Positions 36,163 through 48,717 of a stretch of 64,000 nt of DNA are shown here, piece by piece; position 1 is the first letter of the stretch; each line of letters opens with the position of its first letter. The position numbers and the translations under genes are program-made. Under the pieces are notes generated by a model. The model did not search any database, was not told the origin of the DNA, and saw only the letters and a list, made by a program, of their open reading frames with translations. Origin of the DNA: Zygnema cylindricum (taxonomy: Eukaryota; Streptophyta; Zygnematophyceae; Zygnematales; Zygnemataceae); contig JBBHKE010000741.1 in assembly GCA_037447655.1 (NCBI GenBank), positions 105,270 to 169,269 on the forward strand, given 5' to 3'.

Positions 36163-37049
36163 TGAAATTATGTGGTCTCTATTGACCCACGGAATGAGCA
36201 GCCTATATAAAGCCTCTAGAATAATATTTGCCCCTTCCACTTTCCCACTGAATAAGTGCCGCCCAGGCACACAAATTTTTTGACCACCCTCACCCCTGTG
36301 AGGGCAAGACTCCCTTGAGTCAAACGCAAAAAGAATCACTGAATTTGCTCCGCTAAGCAGTAAGTTATGGCTTGTCAAAGATGACCTTTATAGTTAGAAG
36401 CTCTCTTAGAGAGAGATACCTAAATATCACTAAGTCTTGGTCTGCCTACTCACGACTACCTACTACTAAACCCTAGTCCACTAGGAACACTATATAGTAT
36501 TAGAAGGTACAATGGGCGATGTACTTATTGTACGACCACTGTACGACATGGTCTACAAGGTGACACCTGTCAAATTGGAGCCATGGTTCCTTCTCCCATC
36601 TTCTCCGGTATCAAATAATATAGCGCCACGTAGCACCGCGTGACGCTATCTCCAAATGACATCAAAAGCTCACTTCGCGTGGCGGCTACAATGTCGGCCG
36701 TCCGATCAAAACATATTTTACACGGTTCAGATTCGCCTACATGCATGAATTGCTCCTTTTGGTTAGTCTGCGGTTAATTAGCTGTCGCGTTAATGTTTAT
36801 ATATCTTTGAAACCCATCACGTGTATCGTTTCGATAACGCTCTAGTGGATTAGGCTTTCGTCTACATAGTGGTTAACAGACCTAGGTTCAAATCTGGACG
36901 TAGGCAACACTTTAGTAAAATATCCTCTACTTCAAAATTTGCCACTTTCTAAATATGACGGGAGCTATGGCGTGCCTTTGATCCTTACTCTCTTTCTTTA
37001 AAGTAGAACTAAAATAGGGAAGTGAACTATTAATTACCTCTTTTCAACA
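36163..37049 (-). repeat. Element C 5' LTR
   Basis: 887 bp. The tRNA-like segment is at about 36832-36905 (B-box CTAGGTTCAAATCTGG). Confidence 0.88.
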
Positions 37050-37461
37050 CTCCCCTCCCAAATGCAACCATAAATCCGTAGTTCCCACCAAATATCGCAT
37101 GACTCTCTTCGTTGCCTCCCAATCTCTCTTCCTATAATCATTTAGACTCCTACTGAGGACTCCACAGTGTGTCGACTGGTACAGTTCAAAGTAGATTCCT
37201 ACAATATATCTGTAAGAATAGACTTTTCATAACTATCTCTCATCTGGACTCATCTGATCATCTAAAGTTATCAATCCTCTTCTGCTCCCATCCTTACTTT
37301 CAAGTCCATAAATTACCGCTGTTGCCTTTTCCATCGAAATTTATCGGCATATTCCCAGCTTATTTCTGTTTGATAATCTTCCCATCTCTCTCCGTTGAAT
37401 TCCCAGAATGTATCTTGCCTCCCCTAAATCCTTCATGTCAGATCTGTTTCTATGATCTTTC

Positions 37462-37817
37462 TTTAACTTATTGATCTTTACTATAGACTTACTTAACACC
37501 ACCAAATCATCCACATAATTTGCGATAAAAATAATACCATTATCATCCTCAAACATATAAATAGAATGGTCAAAACTGATCCAGATATATTAAAGACCGG
37601 TGAGAAACTCATCTAGTTTCTTATTCTATTGTCTGGGAGTTTAACTTATTGATCTTTACTATAGACTTACTTAACACCACCAAATCATCCACATAATTTG
37701 CGATAAAAATAATACCATTATCATCCTCAATCATACAAATAGAATGGTCAAAACTGATCCAGATATATTAAAGACCGGTGAGAAACTCATCTAGTTTCTT
37801 ATTCTATTGTCTGGGAG
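37462..37817 (-). repeat. 178-bp tandem duplication in the RT of E
   Basis: 37462-37639 and 37640-37817 are nearly identical (one or two changes, such as AAACATAT versus AATCATAC). The unit includes the YVDD coding region, so the RT active site is present twice in tandem. Confidence 0.92.
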
Positions 37818-40800
37818 CCTGCTTCAGTCCGTATATGGACTTTATGAGTCGGCACACTTTACTCTCCGCTACTTCCTCTACATCCCCTTTGCTTGCCGCA
37901 TGAAGATTTCTTCCTCTAGTTTAGCATTGAGGAAGGCAGTCTTAATATCCATCTGGTGTATTTCCATGTCTTCCGCTGTCGCTAAACTGAGGAGGATCCT
38001 TATTGATGGGAACCGAACCACCGGAGCAAAAGTCTCCTCATAATCTATCCGTTTCTTTTTGGGTGAACCCCTTTGTTACGAACCGAGCCTTGTATCTCTC
38101 AATGGTGTTATCAGGGTTAAGTTTCAGTTTATACACCCATTTAAACCCAATTGGTTTTTTTGTCCATAGGATTGTCCACTAGCTCCCAAATATTCGCTTC
38201 CATAATAGAGGCCATTTCATCATTTATAGCTCTAACCCATCTGTCTCTCTCCGGACTGTCCATTGCCTCTAAGTATGATTGGGTTCATCAGGGTGAGACA
38301 GCTTAGTTTCCTTGTGAGCGGCATGTCTTTCTTGTAGCTTTTTGTTGTTTCTTCGTCCTCCCTCAAAGTCTGAAGCTGGAATGGAGAGAAGTCTTGGGTT
38401 CCTCCTAATTGTCTCCTTGGCTCCGCTATCCATAAAATTGGTTCTGGCTCCTCGTTGGAGTGTATAGAGATATGGGGAGATTCCGGTATACCTCCCCCAT
38501 CTTTAATCTCCCCTGAATCTGTAATCACTTTTTCACTCATGTCCCTTTCGAGAGTATCCGAGTCCTCTTCACTCTCGGACTCAAAATTGATTATTATTTT
38601 CTTGGTATGATTGAAGGGATCAAATGACTTCTCTTCATCCATGACAACTAGTTGTTTTACAAGAATGATATCTTGTTTTGCTAAGTCATAAACTCTATAT
38701 CCCTTGACATCCTCATCATATCCCACAAAATATCCAGGTTTCCCTTTGGCATCTAGTTTCCAGTTTTTCTTGCCCGTATCAAGACTGTAAACTTGACTAC
38801 CAAATACTTTCAAGTGAGAGACACCTAGTTTCCTTCCAACCCATCTCTCAGAAGGTGTCATTCCTTCCACAACTGAGGTAAGTACTCTATTCATAATGAA
38901 GTTAGCACATGTCATGGCTTCTACCCAAAAGCTTTTTCCTACCTTTTTGTCGGCCAGCATACTACATAAACTATCTCCTAGAGTCCGGTTCAACCTCTCA
39001 GCTACCCCATTGTGTTCTGGATTATCGATACAGTTTTCTGATGTTGAACTCCCTCATCCCTCAAGTATTCCTAAAACTAGTTAGAGGTATATTCTCCTCC
39101 ATTATCACTCCTTATCCTTTTAATGGGGGTTCCGTGCAACTTCTCACTCCAGGCTTTTTATTCTTTGAAGTAAGTTGGTGCATCAGAATTTGGTTTTAGG
39201 AAGTAGACTCTAGAGTATCTAGACCAGTCATCAGTGATTGTCATCATATTCCTCTTTCCTCCGACCAAAGGTACTTTTGTCGATCCCCAGATATCTGTGT
39301 GGACTAGATTTAGTACTTTCTTACCTCTATATGTGGCACTTTTTGGGAAAGGGGAGTCTATGAGCCTTTCGTTGGGCACAACCACTACAATCATCCATCA
39401 TTCCATTGTCCCCAAACTGAAACCCTTCTACTACCCTAAGATTTTTCATTTTTGTCAGCCTATCAAAATGCACATGCCCCAACCGCTTATGCCACATCTT
39501 CATGTTTGGGACACCAACATAGTAAACATTCTTATTTTCATTACGCGGGTTAAGCCTAAACATGCCTTGGCTACCTTTAGCTGCTGTGAAGAAGACTTCA
39601 TCCCCATACTTAGCTGTAAAGACTCCTTTTCTAGTGAAGGTATTAAAATCCTTATCATCTAACACAGAAGTAGAGACAAGATTTTTAGTCAGCTGAGGAA
39701 TGTAGAGTACATCTGAGAAAGTGAGTATAGAAATCTTACCCTTCACTAAGACTTTCAGATCTACCAAACCCATTAGATCTGTAGTAACTACTCTCCCATC
39801 CCTATATTCTATCTCTATAGTAAGGATCTTTCTTAGCTTGGTAAAGAGGTGCCTATCACGACACATATGCATGGATACACCTGAATCGATGATCCATCCT
39901 TCGTGTCAAGCTTCCTGAATGGCTCAGAGAGCACACTTCTGTTTCCGAGGGATCTCCTTCTCCTCTAGGTTCTCGTCAACAAAGAGTTACCCATCCTCCT
40001 CCTCAAAGGACTCTTCCTCCTCGGTCTCCTCTTTCACTTGTGTGGCCACAAGTGCCTTCTTCTTTCCTCCAGAAGTACCCCCTCCACAGTTCTCTTGAAG
40101 CCTCAGCTCCGACAGCTTGGTACAATCTGCTATGAAGTGTCTCGGCTTCTTTCGCATATGACAAAGACCCTTTGGGGGCCTCGGTCCTCCAGATTGGTCT
40201 TTCTCTCCTTTGAAGCTATTGTACGGCTTACTTGAATCCTTCCCCCACCGGTCCGTTCCGCTGCTAGAGCTTGAATGCACTTTCCTCCTCTCCGAATCTT
40301 AATGGTGTTTTCCTGCACAAGTATCATCCGGACCATTGTATTTCACTTCCAAGATTTGTCATCCATTTCCTACACTCGGTACACTATGTTCTCGTATTCA
40401 TCAAACAACTTCATGATGACAGTGTTGACTTTCATTTTCATTGTACCTGTCCACCCGGCACTTTCCTTCTCCATATACAAACAAGAGAGGTCATTACACC
40501 CCACACTTTCCTTCTCTATATACAAACAAGAGAGGTCATTTCAATAGTCCAACATTTTTCTCCCTTTGTAAATGTAATCCCCTAGCCTTTCCTTGGCCAA
40601 CTGGAGCTCCTAAATGGTACCAGCTCTATAAATCTCCATTAAAGTCACCCACAACTCCTCAACCTTTAAGATGTGAATATGAGAGTTTGCAAGAGCTTGA
40701 GTAAGGTGCCTCAGAATGAAATGTCTGGCAGCCATGTTTGTGTGTTCCCACGTTTGAATATTGTTATCCTCGTTCTTTCTGGTTGGCGCTCTGGGTGCCT

Positions 40801-41055
40801 TGGCGATAGAAGTGAGTGGTGTCTCCTTCTTTTTCCCTTGTTCGGACACGCTGGTGTCCCTATCGTCTTCCTCCTCCCTTGGGGCAGATGTAGCTGCAGA
40901 AAAACCTCACTCCACTAAACCTTGGTGGGATTCCCTAAGATGGACATTTCACTTGTCCACTAACAAAATCCCAGTATCGTTTTTCTCACAAAGCCCCTAC
41001 CATCATGGCTTCATAATAAATGAATCCAGATCCGTTGAAGATGGGCACCCTAGGG

Positions 41056-41070
41056 AGTGGGCCTATAACC
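41056..41070 (-). promoter_or_regulatory. Half-tRNA primer-binding site of element E
   Basis: The minus strand reads GGTTATAGGCCCACT, two changes from the perfect complement, next to the 5' LTR. Confidence 0.7.
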
Positions 41071-42108
41071 TGCAATTATGTATCCCCTATTGGACTACAA
41101 GCCTCTAGATAGTTTTTGACTAACCCTTCTTTAACTAGAACCACTGCTACCGAAGCAAGCAAATGGACAATCTGACAGCACCCATGTGCAGTCTAGACTC
41201 CTCTGGGCTCACAACAAAAGCAAGCAAATGGACAATCTGACAGCACCCATGTGCAGTCTAGACTCCCCTGAGCTCACAACAAAAAAAATCACTGAAAACG
41301 CCCAATCAGGCGACTTATTATGAAGTGGCAAAGATGCCAATATTGATGCAAGCTCATTGGAAGAGAGGCGGCTACCTCCTTAATCCTCTAAGTCCTAAAC
41401 CCCTATCTACTGATGTACGAACCAATCACAGAACTGTACAGTACAGAAAGGTACTATGGCCGATGTCTTTTTTGTACGGCCTGTGTACGATAGGGCCATG
41501 GAGGGGACTTCTGTCTCCTCTAAAGTTGTTCTCATGTCCTCCTGGATTCCCGCTTTCCATTTCTATCATGCCACGTGGCGCCAGGTCATCTCACGCCCTA
41601 AAATCACCAAGCGTCCATTTTGGGATCTCGGCGATGATGCATGCCTTTGGATCTAAACCGGCTTTTAATATTACCCGTCGATACAAATGTCCGGTACATT
41701 TGTTTCGTGAGGGTTTTTGTTTGCACTATATTACAACTAGTCTCTATGCTTTTTATCTCTAATTCCGTTAATTGGATTAAGGTTCCTTAGTAATGTTTAA
41801 ATAGAATGCAAACCCTATATACTCTAACGAACTTCTACGACAGACCGGTTAGAGATGCGGCCTACGCCTCACTCTGCCGGTCTAAGGTTCGAGTCCTGTT
41901 GGACTCAACCTTTTGGTTAAGAGTGACTTATGTCACTCTACAATCATGCCTGTGTAGCTAAGGCAGCCATGGCTCCACCACTCTCTCTCACCTTCAAATA
42001 CTACAACAAGTATGGGGGCTAGAGAAAGCAGATGGAGGCAGACTGCCTATGCTTTTACTTAATTTATTCAGACCTAGAAAATACCCACTTAATTTAGTGA
42101 TTTCAACA
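41071..42108 (-). repeat. Element E 5' LTR
   Basis: 1,038 bp. Longer than the 3' LTR partly because of a 66-bp tandem duplication (about 41155-41285, GCAAGCAAATGGACAATCTG). A tRNA-like segment (GGTTAGAGATGCGG, then GGTTCGAGTCCTG) lies at about 41845-41900. Confidence 0.88.
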
Positions 42109-42110
42109 AT

Positions 42111-42240
42111 AACCGGTTTTTTAGTTTATTTTGTGAATCACCCGCCCGAATCTGCCTGGGCCCCCAAATTTGGCACCCGAATCCGTTCCGGATGCGACGC
42201 AGGCGGTCGGTTACGGTTTCAGGTTACTGTTTGCAACCTC
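42111..42240 (+). mobile_element. Truncated copy of the 16775 MITE
   Basis: About 130 bp resembles the right part of 16775-16981 (GAATC.CCCG...GACGCAG.CGGTCGG). It abuts the right end of element E. Confidence 0.55.
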
Positions 42241-42953
42241 TAATATAAACCAGCAATCGATACGATGTGGCAATGCGATGTATTCCAACGTAGCATATGT
42301 GGCGATGCAATGCGATAAATCGCCTCATTGACATACTTTGATTACTCACAGATAAAGAGTAGAAAAACAAAGTTTCTTACCAAAAACGTGAGCGTAAGAC
42401 TATCAAAGTACAACACATGGTTGCAATTTGGATTAGTTGATGAACATAAGACATAAATCCTTAACGAGCCACTAGTTATTGTGCCTTGTTGCCGAAAGGC
42501 CAAGTTTCTTCATTGGAATTAGTGCATAAAGCATTTGGTAATGCTATTATAGTTTGTTGTTTGTTTTTCTCTTTGTCTTTGAAACTTGCAATGTCGCTTT
42601 TTTAGAATAGCTTAACATTTGTAGTGTTTTTTAGCCCCTTTAGGCCTTTCATCTCTCACATTTAATGGTCGTCAACAATTTTATATTTCAAATCATGTCT
42701 TGTACTGGGATGGTACTTAGATCACTCTCAAACCTGGTAACTTTTAGGAAAGCTTAAAAGAACGAATTTTTTTTTGGTGGGGTGTTTTATTTAGCGAAAA
42801 AGACAAACTTAAAACTTCAAACAAACGCTTAATTTTTTTCCGAAGAGATTTGCCCTTCAATTCGTAAGGGTGGGCATGACGGTCCTGTCGTATCATGAAG
42901 CAAAACGACAAAGAACGTTATATAAGTAAAGAACAGAAGAGCATTAACAGTTA
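42241..42953. other. Spacer, no gene seen
   Basis: About 700 bp of AT-rich sequence with no coding frame or terminal repeats that I could recognise. Confidence 0.5.
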
Positions 42954-44677
42954 GGGTGCGTCTCCATATACTTTAAACTTAGGGAATTTTTTTTGTTTTT
43001 TAGCGCACATCCGCCGGACCCGGATTTCAAGTGTCCCTATGTGTAACAACGAAATTGTTACTTAACGGTGTGCCCATTGTATAGAGTGACAATGCCCGTG
43101 ACGGTTGTCAACGTCAACAATCTGTGATGACGAACGTTATTTTTTGTTTGTGATGTCGCATGAGTTTTCGTGACATTGTAAACGTACCGCCTTCCAGAAT
43201 GTGCGCGTTCATGGTTGAAGAAGATGCACTTTGCCTTTGCGTCGCCTGTCCGCTTGACGTGAAATGGCATCGGATTCTTGAGACCCCTGGCGAAATAAAA
43301 TCCGTACTAGGGGCAAACGAACAAAACCAAACAAATTGTGTACTATACTTCGTCGTACCTGAAGGTAAACTAACAAAGCATAACGAATAGTGTACCTTTC
43401 GATGTCGCTTGAATTCGTTTGAAATCTATGAAGAAAATTAACATGTGCGAATACGTGTTCCTATTTGTGTTTCAAAAATATTTTGTTTTAAAATACATCG
43501 TCTTTGTGTTTTAAATAAAAGTCTAAAGAAGACGTTTTTTGACGTGACCGTGGGTCGAAGAACAAAAGACGACAACATGTAGTACATCCTAAACTCGATG
43601 ATGACGCAAAATGTACTTTTCCTTTTTTTTTATTTTTGTACGGTTGAAACTTACGCGGTACGGCTCTAAGGGCATGTCCCCATGTAATCAGTACTTTGAT
43701 AAAGTATTTTAAATTGTAGTAAAGATTCTCTGTACTACTTTGAAGAGTGTCCCTATGTGGGAAAAATGAAATCGGAACTTTGAAATGTGACGGTTGTAGA
43801 TATAGGTACAACTTGTGACGATTGAAGCCGACTACGAAACTTCCGACGATTAGTGACGCCAAGAAAAACAGGGATAGTGGTAGACTTCCAGACTTTTGTG
43901 AAATTCTGGATGTTTAGGGTTTGGTAACATTATGACGTCATGCTTACTTGTGACAACGTCGACGTCAGTGATTCAATAACTTTCCGCCATGGTCTCCCGA
44001 TTTCGTTTTTTCTACATTTCTCACTCGATTTGTCATTAAAAAAAAACCTAAAAATTTTCAAAAATTTTATTTTTAAAAAATCTTTCATTTTATACCAATA
44101 TTCTCGTGTCTCACTCTAAAAAGTGTGAGATAAAAACGATAATGTGAGTGGGAGAGGGGAGAGGCGACGACGACGCAAAATTTTGCAAAGGACTCCATGA
44201 ATGAAAGTGGAGGTCCTAGACCCCTGCAGTTTTTATCCGTACATAGCGCGTGACGGGCACGGAGAAAAATAGCCAGGACTCTCCCTCGTCCTAAAATTTT
44301 CTCACTCTTGTGGCGCGTGCGTGGGTTGTTTTTCATTCGCTGTTTGGACGGTACTTGAGCTAAAATCACCCCCTTGAGGTGATTTTGGAAGAAGTTTTTT
44401 TGGGCTGGATTCTCTTGCCTGGGGGTCGAAAAGGGGAAAACGCCAAAATGCGTTCACATGACGACAAACACGCCGTACATCCAAAGTATGAATTGACGAT
44501 CACTCTACTTTGGTAAAAATGATTTTCTCGTACGGCTAAAGTTCTTCTCAAAGTTCTCTGCATTTTAGGGCAAAAAGACAGAGAAAAGTAGATACTTTAA
44601 CACATGGGGACGCACCCTAAGTTTTACAAGAAAACGACGGGGAAAAAACCCTTATTTTGGCACATGGAGACGCACCC
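42954..44677. mobile_element. PIF/Harbinger-like MITE F1, hosting F2
   Basis: Termini GGGTGCGTCTCCAT... and ...ATGGAGACGCACCC. Left flank TTA, right flank CTA (decayed TWA duplication). It contains F2 at 43670-44617. Confidence 0.65.
43670..44617. mobile_element. PIF/Harbinger-like MITE F2
   Basis: GGGCATGTCCCCATGT...ACATGGGGACGCACCC with TAA at both flanks (43667-43669, 44618-44620). 948 bp, no transposase frame. Its interior matches F4 (for example GACAACGTCGACGTCA). Confidence 0.75.
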
Positions 44678-44949
44678 CTACTGTAGTTGCCTATGTGATT
44701 GCTTTGCCGCCAAGGTTTGGCGTAGCAGTTCAGTTTCCAAGTGAGCCCTCGGTTGTAGCTTTTTCCTTTGTCTGCAAGACTAGAGTTGGAAAAGAATTAT
44801 TCTCATTACTCAAATTATTAAGAATTACTCATTCTTGGAACAGAATTTCTTTTTTTGTGGGCTGATCTGGACCCTCTCAAATAGTTAAAAATATTGGTGG
44901 GAGCTGTTTTCGTTCATTTTTTTTGTTTGCTATTTTCGCCTTTTTGTAC

Positions 44950-45220
44950 CATAGTTCAAAAGTAGGTGAAAGTAGACCCATACAATATGCCTATTGTATG
45001 CAAAACATACAATATGACCTTAAGACCCATATTGTATTCGGACCTATTCGGACCAATTAAAACATTCGGATCAAAATTTGTTTTTTACACCGTCAGATTC
45101 GGACGATCGGACGGTCGCCGATCAAAGTAGCGATATAAGAAGATCACATGAAAAGCACATAACACAACTTAAAGACGCCGACCAAAGACCTACCATAAAA
45201 ATGCCTACTTTTGAACTATG
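44950..45220. mobile_element. hAT MITE family, copy 1
   Basis: CATAGTTCAAAAGTAGG...CCTACTTTTGAACTATG. Flanks TTTTGTAC and CTTTGTAC (7/8). Confidence 0.8.
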
Positions 45221-45782
45221 CTTTGTACCCTCTGTGTGTAATCGTACAAACTTCTTGTGTCCTAAGGACGCAAAAGTACACGAGGCGTAATTTCAATACC
45301 GAACAAAAAAAGATGTTTGGCGTTAGACCTCAGAGTTACGGCCTGAGGCCCAAAAAGACAAAACGTCAAGATAATGTACTTTTGTCGGTATGCACGGCGT
45401 TAATTAATCCAGCCGTTAGGAAGTCGCATGGGTGACAGCCTGCGAAGCACGCCATACTTAATATGTACGCGTGACAGCCGTCAGCAACATGTACTCTTTG
45501 CATGAGATTCTCCTTACTGATAGAAAGTACAGCGAATCTTGGCGTATTGTCCTTTTAAGCCGCTTTACCCTGAGGGCAAATGCCCACTTGTCGTATTCAT
45601 GAGAAATGCATTGTTATCCTAACAAAATAAATAACGTAATAAAACGATCGCCCGGGATCGCGCGAAGTGACGACGTCAAAATTTTGGAACCACAAACCCA
45701 CAATATTTTTTGGACGCCACAATACTTTTACGTGCTCGAATTTGGTTGGTCAGCATCCCAAACAAGAAGTGACGACGAATAA

Positions 45783-46479
45783 GGGCGTGTTCCCATGTGT
45801 TCAAGTAAGGGTTTTTTTTTCCGTCGTTTTCACAGAAAATGGGACTTCCAACGAGAAAATATTACGCCGTACGAAAAATGGGCAAAAACACAAGTACATT
45901 TTGCGTCATCTTGGAACTTGGAAGGTACGGCAATTTGGCGTTGTTATCATCGCGACCCACTTCCAGCTCATCTTCACACTTGCACTGGAATCAAATCGCG
46001 ATCTGATTTTAGTCAAAATACTACCCTATTGACGAATAGAAAACCTGGATTATACGCGTTAAACGTTTTCAGTTTATTTTTTGCGGTTGGGATGTACACG
46101 AAAATAAAGGTGTTTGTCCGTTTGCTTTTGTTGTCCACTTGTGGGCGTCTACAAATGTCATTTTGTAGACGTAGGCGATTGCTTATGTCGTTCACGTGTG
46201 GGCGTCAACAAATGACAGTCGGCGTCGACAATTGTCCCAGTATGTCAGGATCTCTTTGCGGCGTACAAATGTCCGCAGTTTGTTCCGAGATCGTCGGCGT
46301 CTACAAATGTCAGCAGTTTGGGTTTCGCAAGTATTGGCGACGTGTACAGCTGCCACATGTTCAATATAATGAACGCGCAAGTAACGATTCACATAGGCAC
46401 ACATTGAAAAGTACACCGTAAAATCAGCGCTAAATTCCAAAATAGCGTTTCAAAATATCGGTTACATGGGAACACGCCC
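45783..46479. mobile_element. PIF/Harbinger-like MITE F3
   Basis: GGGCGTGTTCCCATGTG...ACATGGGAACACGCCC with TAA on both sides. Its right TAA is also the left TAA of F4. Confidence 0.75.
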
Positions 46480-46482
46480 TAA

Positions 46483-48106
46483 GGGTGCGTCCTCATGTGA
46501 GCGATAACTTGAAAAAATATTTTGGACTGTAGTGAAGTGTTCCGTACTACTTTGAAAAGCGTCCCTATGTGCGAAAATAAAATCGGAACTTTGAAATGTG
46601 ACGGTTGTAGACGTAGGTTCAACTTTATGACGGTTGACGACGACTAGGAAATTAGTGACGCCAACAAAAACTGCGACAATTGTAGACGTTTACATTTTTG
46701 TAATTTTGTGACATGGCAGATGTTTAGGGTTTTGTAGCATCATGACGTCACGCTCACTTGTGACAACGTCGACGTCACAGATTCAAGGTCTTTCGGCCAT
46801 GGATACCCAATTTCGTTTTCTCTACTTTTTTCGCTCTACTTGCAATAAAAATATGCATGAAGGGTAGCCAAAATAATTATTTTTCAAATATCTTTAATTT
46901 TATGCCAGTTTTGTCGTACCTCATTCTAAAAAGTGTGAGATAAAAATGATAGTGTGAGAGGGTGAGGGGAGAGGCGACTACGACGCAAAATTCTACCGAG
47001 GACCCATGAATGAAAGTGGAGGTCCGCGACCCCTTCAGTTTTTTTCCGTACATCCTCGTATTTCCGTACATGGACGTGACGGGCAGGAAGAAAAATAGTG
47101 AGTCGTCCTAAAAATTTTCCCGCTCGTGTGTCGCGTGCGTGGGCCGTTTTGCATTCGTTGTTTTGGGCGGTACTTTCCCTGAAATCACCTCGTGAGGTGA
47201 TTTTTGATGAAGTTTGATGAAGTTTTCTGACGGGCTGGAATCTCTTGCCCGGGGGTCAAAAAAAGGAAAACGCCAAAATTTGTTAAGATGACGACAAATA
47301 TGAATTACATTCAAAGCATAGTTCAAAAGTAGGCGTTTTTATGGTAGGCATTTGGTAGGCGCACAAAACTTGGCACTAAACTCGCGTAGAGTAGGCATAT
47401 TGTATGGGTGTGAGTTGCGGACACTCTTGTACGATCGTACGAATATGACGTATGATCATAGTACAGCGCACGCTACCTGACGAAGTTTTTTAGCGAACTG
47501 ACGCGGCGTAGGATGACATTCCGCCGGAAAGAAAACCCGAAAGAAAACCCGGAAAAAAAAAAAAACGCGGACAGGCAACCTGGTTGGTCAATTTGAGGCT
47601 TTATTTAGTGTGGCCTTCAAAATTGCAGACGCTAATATGACAAATTGTCCTATCGTAAGTTGTGTTATGTGCTTTTCATGTGATCTTCTTAAGATCAATA
47701 CTTTGATCAGCGACCGTCCGATCGTCCAAATCTGACGGCTGAAATAAAAAACACCTCAAAATTCATAGAAAAAATATTTTTTATCCGATTTTTTTTCAAA
47801 ATTTAGACATGCCGTTTAATTCTCTATCGATCGATGTGCAACTCAACCCTCTTAACCTTTTTTTTCATTTTTCGACCAATACAATATGGGTCTTAATGGC
47901 ATATTGTATGTTTTGCATACAATAGGCATACTGTATGGGCCTACTTTCACCTACTTTTGAACTATGATTCAAAGTATAGACTTGACGTTTGCCGTACTTT
48001 AAAAGAATTGATTTTTTTGTACGTCTAAAGTTTTTCTCGTACGGAACTTCGTTTTGTGCGAAAACGACAGATTAATGTCGATACTTTAACACATGGGGAC
48101 GTACCC
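46483..48106. mobile_element. PIF/Harbinger-like MITE F4, hosting a hAT MITE
   Basis: GGGTGCGTCCTCATGTG...ACATGGGGACGTACCC with TAA flanks (46480-46482, 48107-48109). About 970 bp without the nested copy at 47317-47966. Homologous to F2. Confidence 0.75.
47317..47966. mobile_element. hAT MITE family, copy 2
   Basis: 650 bp with exact 8-bp duplication ATTCAAAG at 47309-47316 and 47967-47974. Confidence 0.9.
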
Positions 48107-48362
48107 TAATTTGTTGGGACGAAAAGTGTTTACCGGTCCGTTAACTTTTTGGGCTAACGGAGGGCTTTCCGTTACTCAGCATACTTAAATGTTTCATTGT
48201 TCGGTACTGAAATTTACACCCTCTTGTACTTTTCGTACCAAGCACAAAAAACATGTACAAACAGGTACAAACAGGTGCATAGGGTACAAAAGGCGGAAAT
48301 AGCAAAAAAAAAAGAAGGCGAAAATAGCTTCCACCAGAAATTATTACACAAGGACCGCATAT

Positions 48363-48717
48363 CATAGTTAAAAAGTAGGTGAAAGTAGGCCCATACAATA
48401 TGCCTATTGTACGCAAAACATACAATATGACCATATTGTATTGGTCGCAAAATTAAAAAAAAAAGTAACAGGTTTGAGTTGCACATCGATCGATATAGAA
48501 TTAAACGTCATGTCTAAATTTCGAAAATCATTCAGACAAAAAAATGTTTTTCTGCGAGTTTTGAGGTATTTTTTATTTAAACCGTCAGATATGGACGATC
48601 GGACGGTCGCTGGTCAAAGTAACGATCGAAGAAGATCACATGAAAAGCCCATAACACAACTTATGATAAAGGCGCCTACCAAAGGCCTACAATAGAAGCG
48701 CCTACTTTGGAACTATG
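48363..48717. mobile_element. hAT MITE family, copy 3
   Basis: 355 bp, CATAGTTAAAAAGTAGG...CCTACTTTGGAACTATG; flanks CCGCATAT and GCGCATAT (7/8). Confidence 0.82.

Larger units (their letters stand above)
24613..37049 (-). mobile_element. Ty1/copia element C inserted in pol of E
   Basis: Flanked by an exact 5-bp duplication CTCCC (24608-24612 and 37050-37054). LTRs are 24613-25500 (3') and 36163-37049 (5'). The polypurine tract adjoins the 3' LTR at 25501 (minus-strand GGAAATAAGGGGAG). Internal sequence is 25501-28648 and 34847-36162, split by element D. The 3' LTR terminus has decayed from TTTTCAACA to TTTTCTACG. Confidence 0.9.
37055..41070 (-). pseudogene. Element E gag-pol, broken
   Basis: Minus-strand remnants: RT with YVDD (37341-37556, duplicated in the next feature), integrase end (38232-38993), integrase start (39158-39394), protease/pre-integrase (39327-39872, LWHKRLGHVHF-like), CCHC region (39987-40280; the knuckle reads CHMRKKPRHFIADC, second Cys lost) and Gag (40610-40849). 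Many frameshifts. Similar to but clearly distinct from C/D. Confidence 0.82.
17390..42108 (-). mobile_element. Ty1/copia element E, outermost host of a four-element nest
   Basis: Its LTRs begin TGTTGAAATCAC and end ATAATTGCA on the minus strand. The 5' LTR is 41071-42108; the 3' LTR is 17390-24109, split by element A. Internal sequence is 24110-24607 plus 37055-41070, interrupted by element C. A polypurine tract (GGGGAG) abuts the 3' LTR at 24110, and a half-tRNA primer site lies at 41056-41070. Gag, protease, integrase, RT and RNase H remnants are in copia order but broken by stops and frameshifts. The outer flanks (GTAAT left, ATAAC right) do not form a perfect 5-bp duplication. Confidence 0.85.

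Noticed and set aside
17385-42113. A 5-bp target duplication for element E
   Set aside because: Flanks GTAAT and ATAAC do not match; the right flank is inside an old MITE, so decay or recombination is possible.
45795-46421. 208-codon plus-strand ORF in MITE F3
   Set aside because: No transposase motif; the homologous fragment at 58758 is not open, so it is probably chance.
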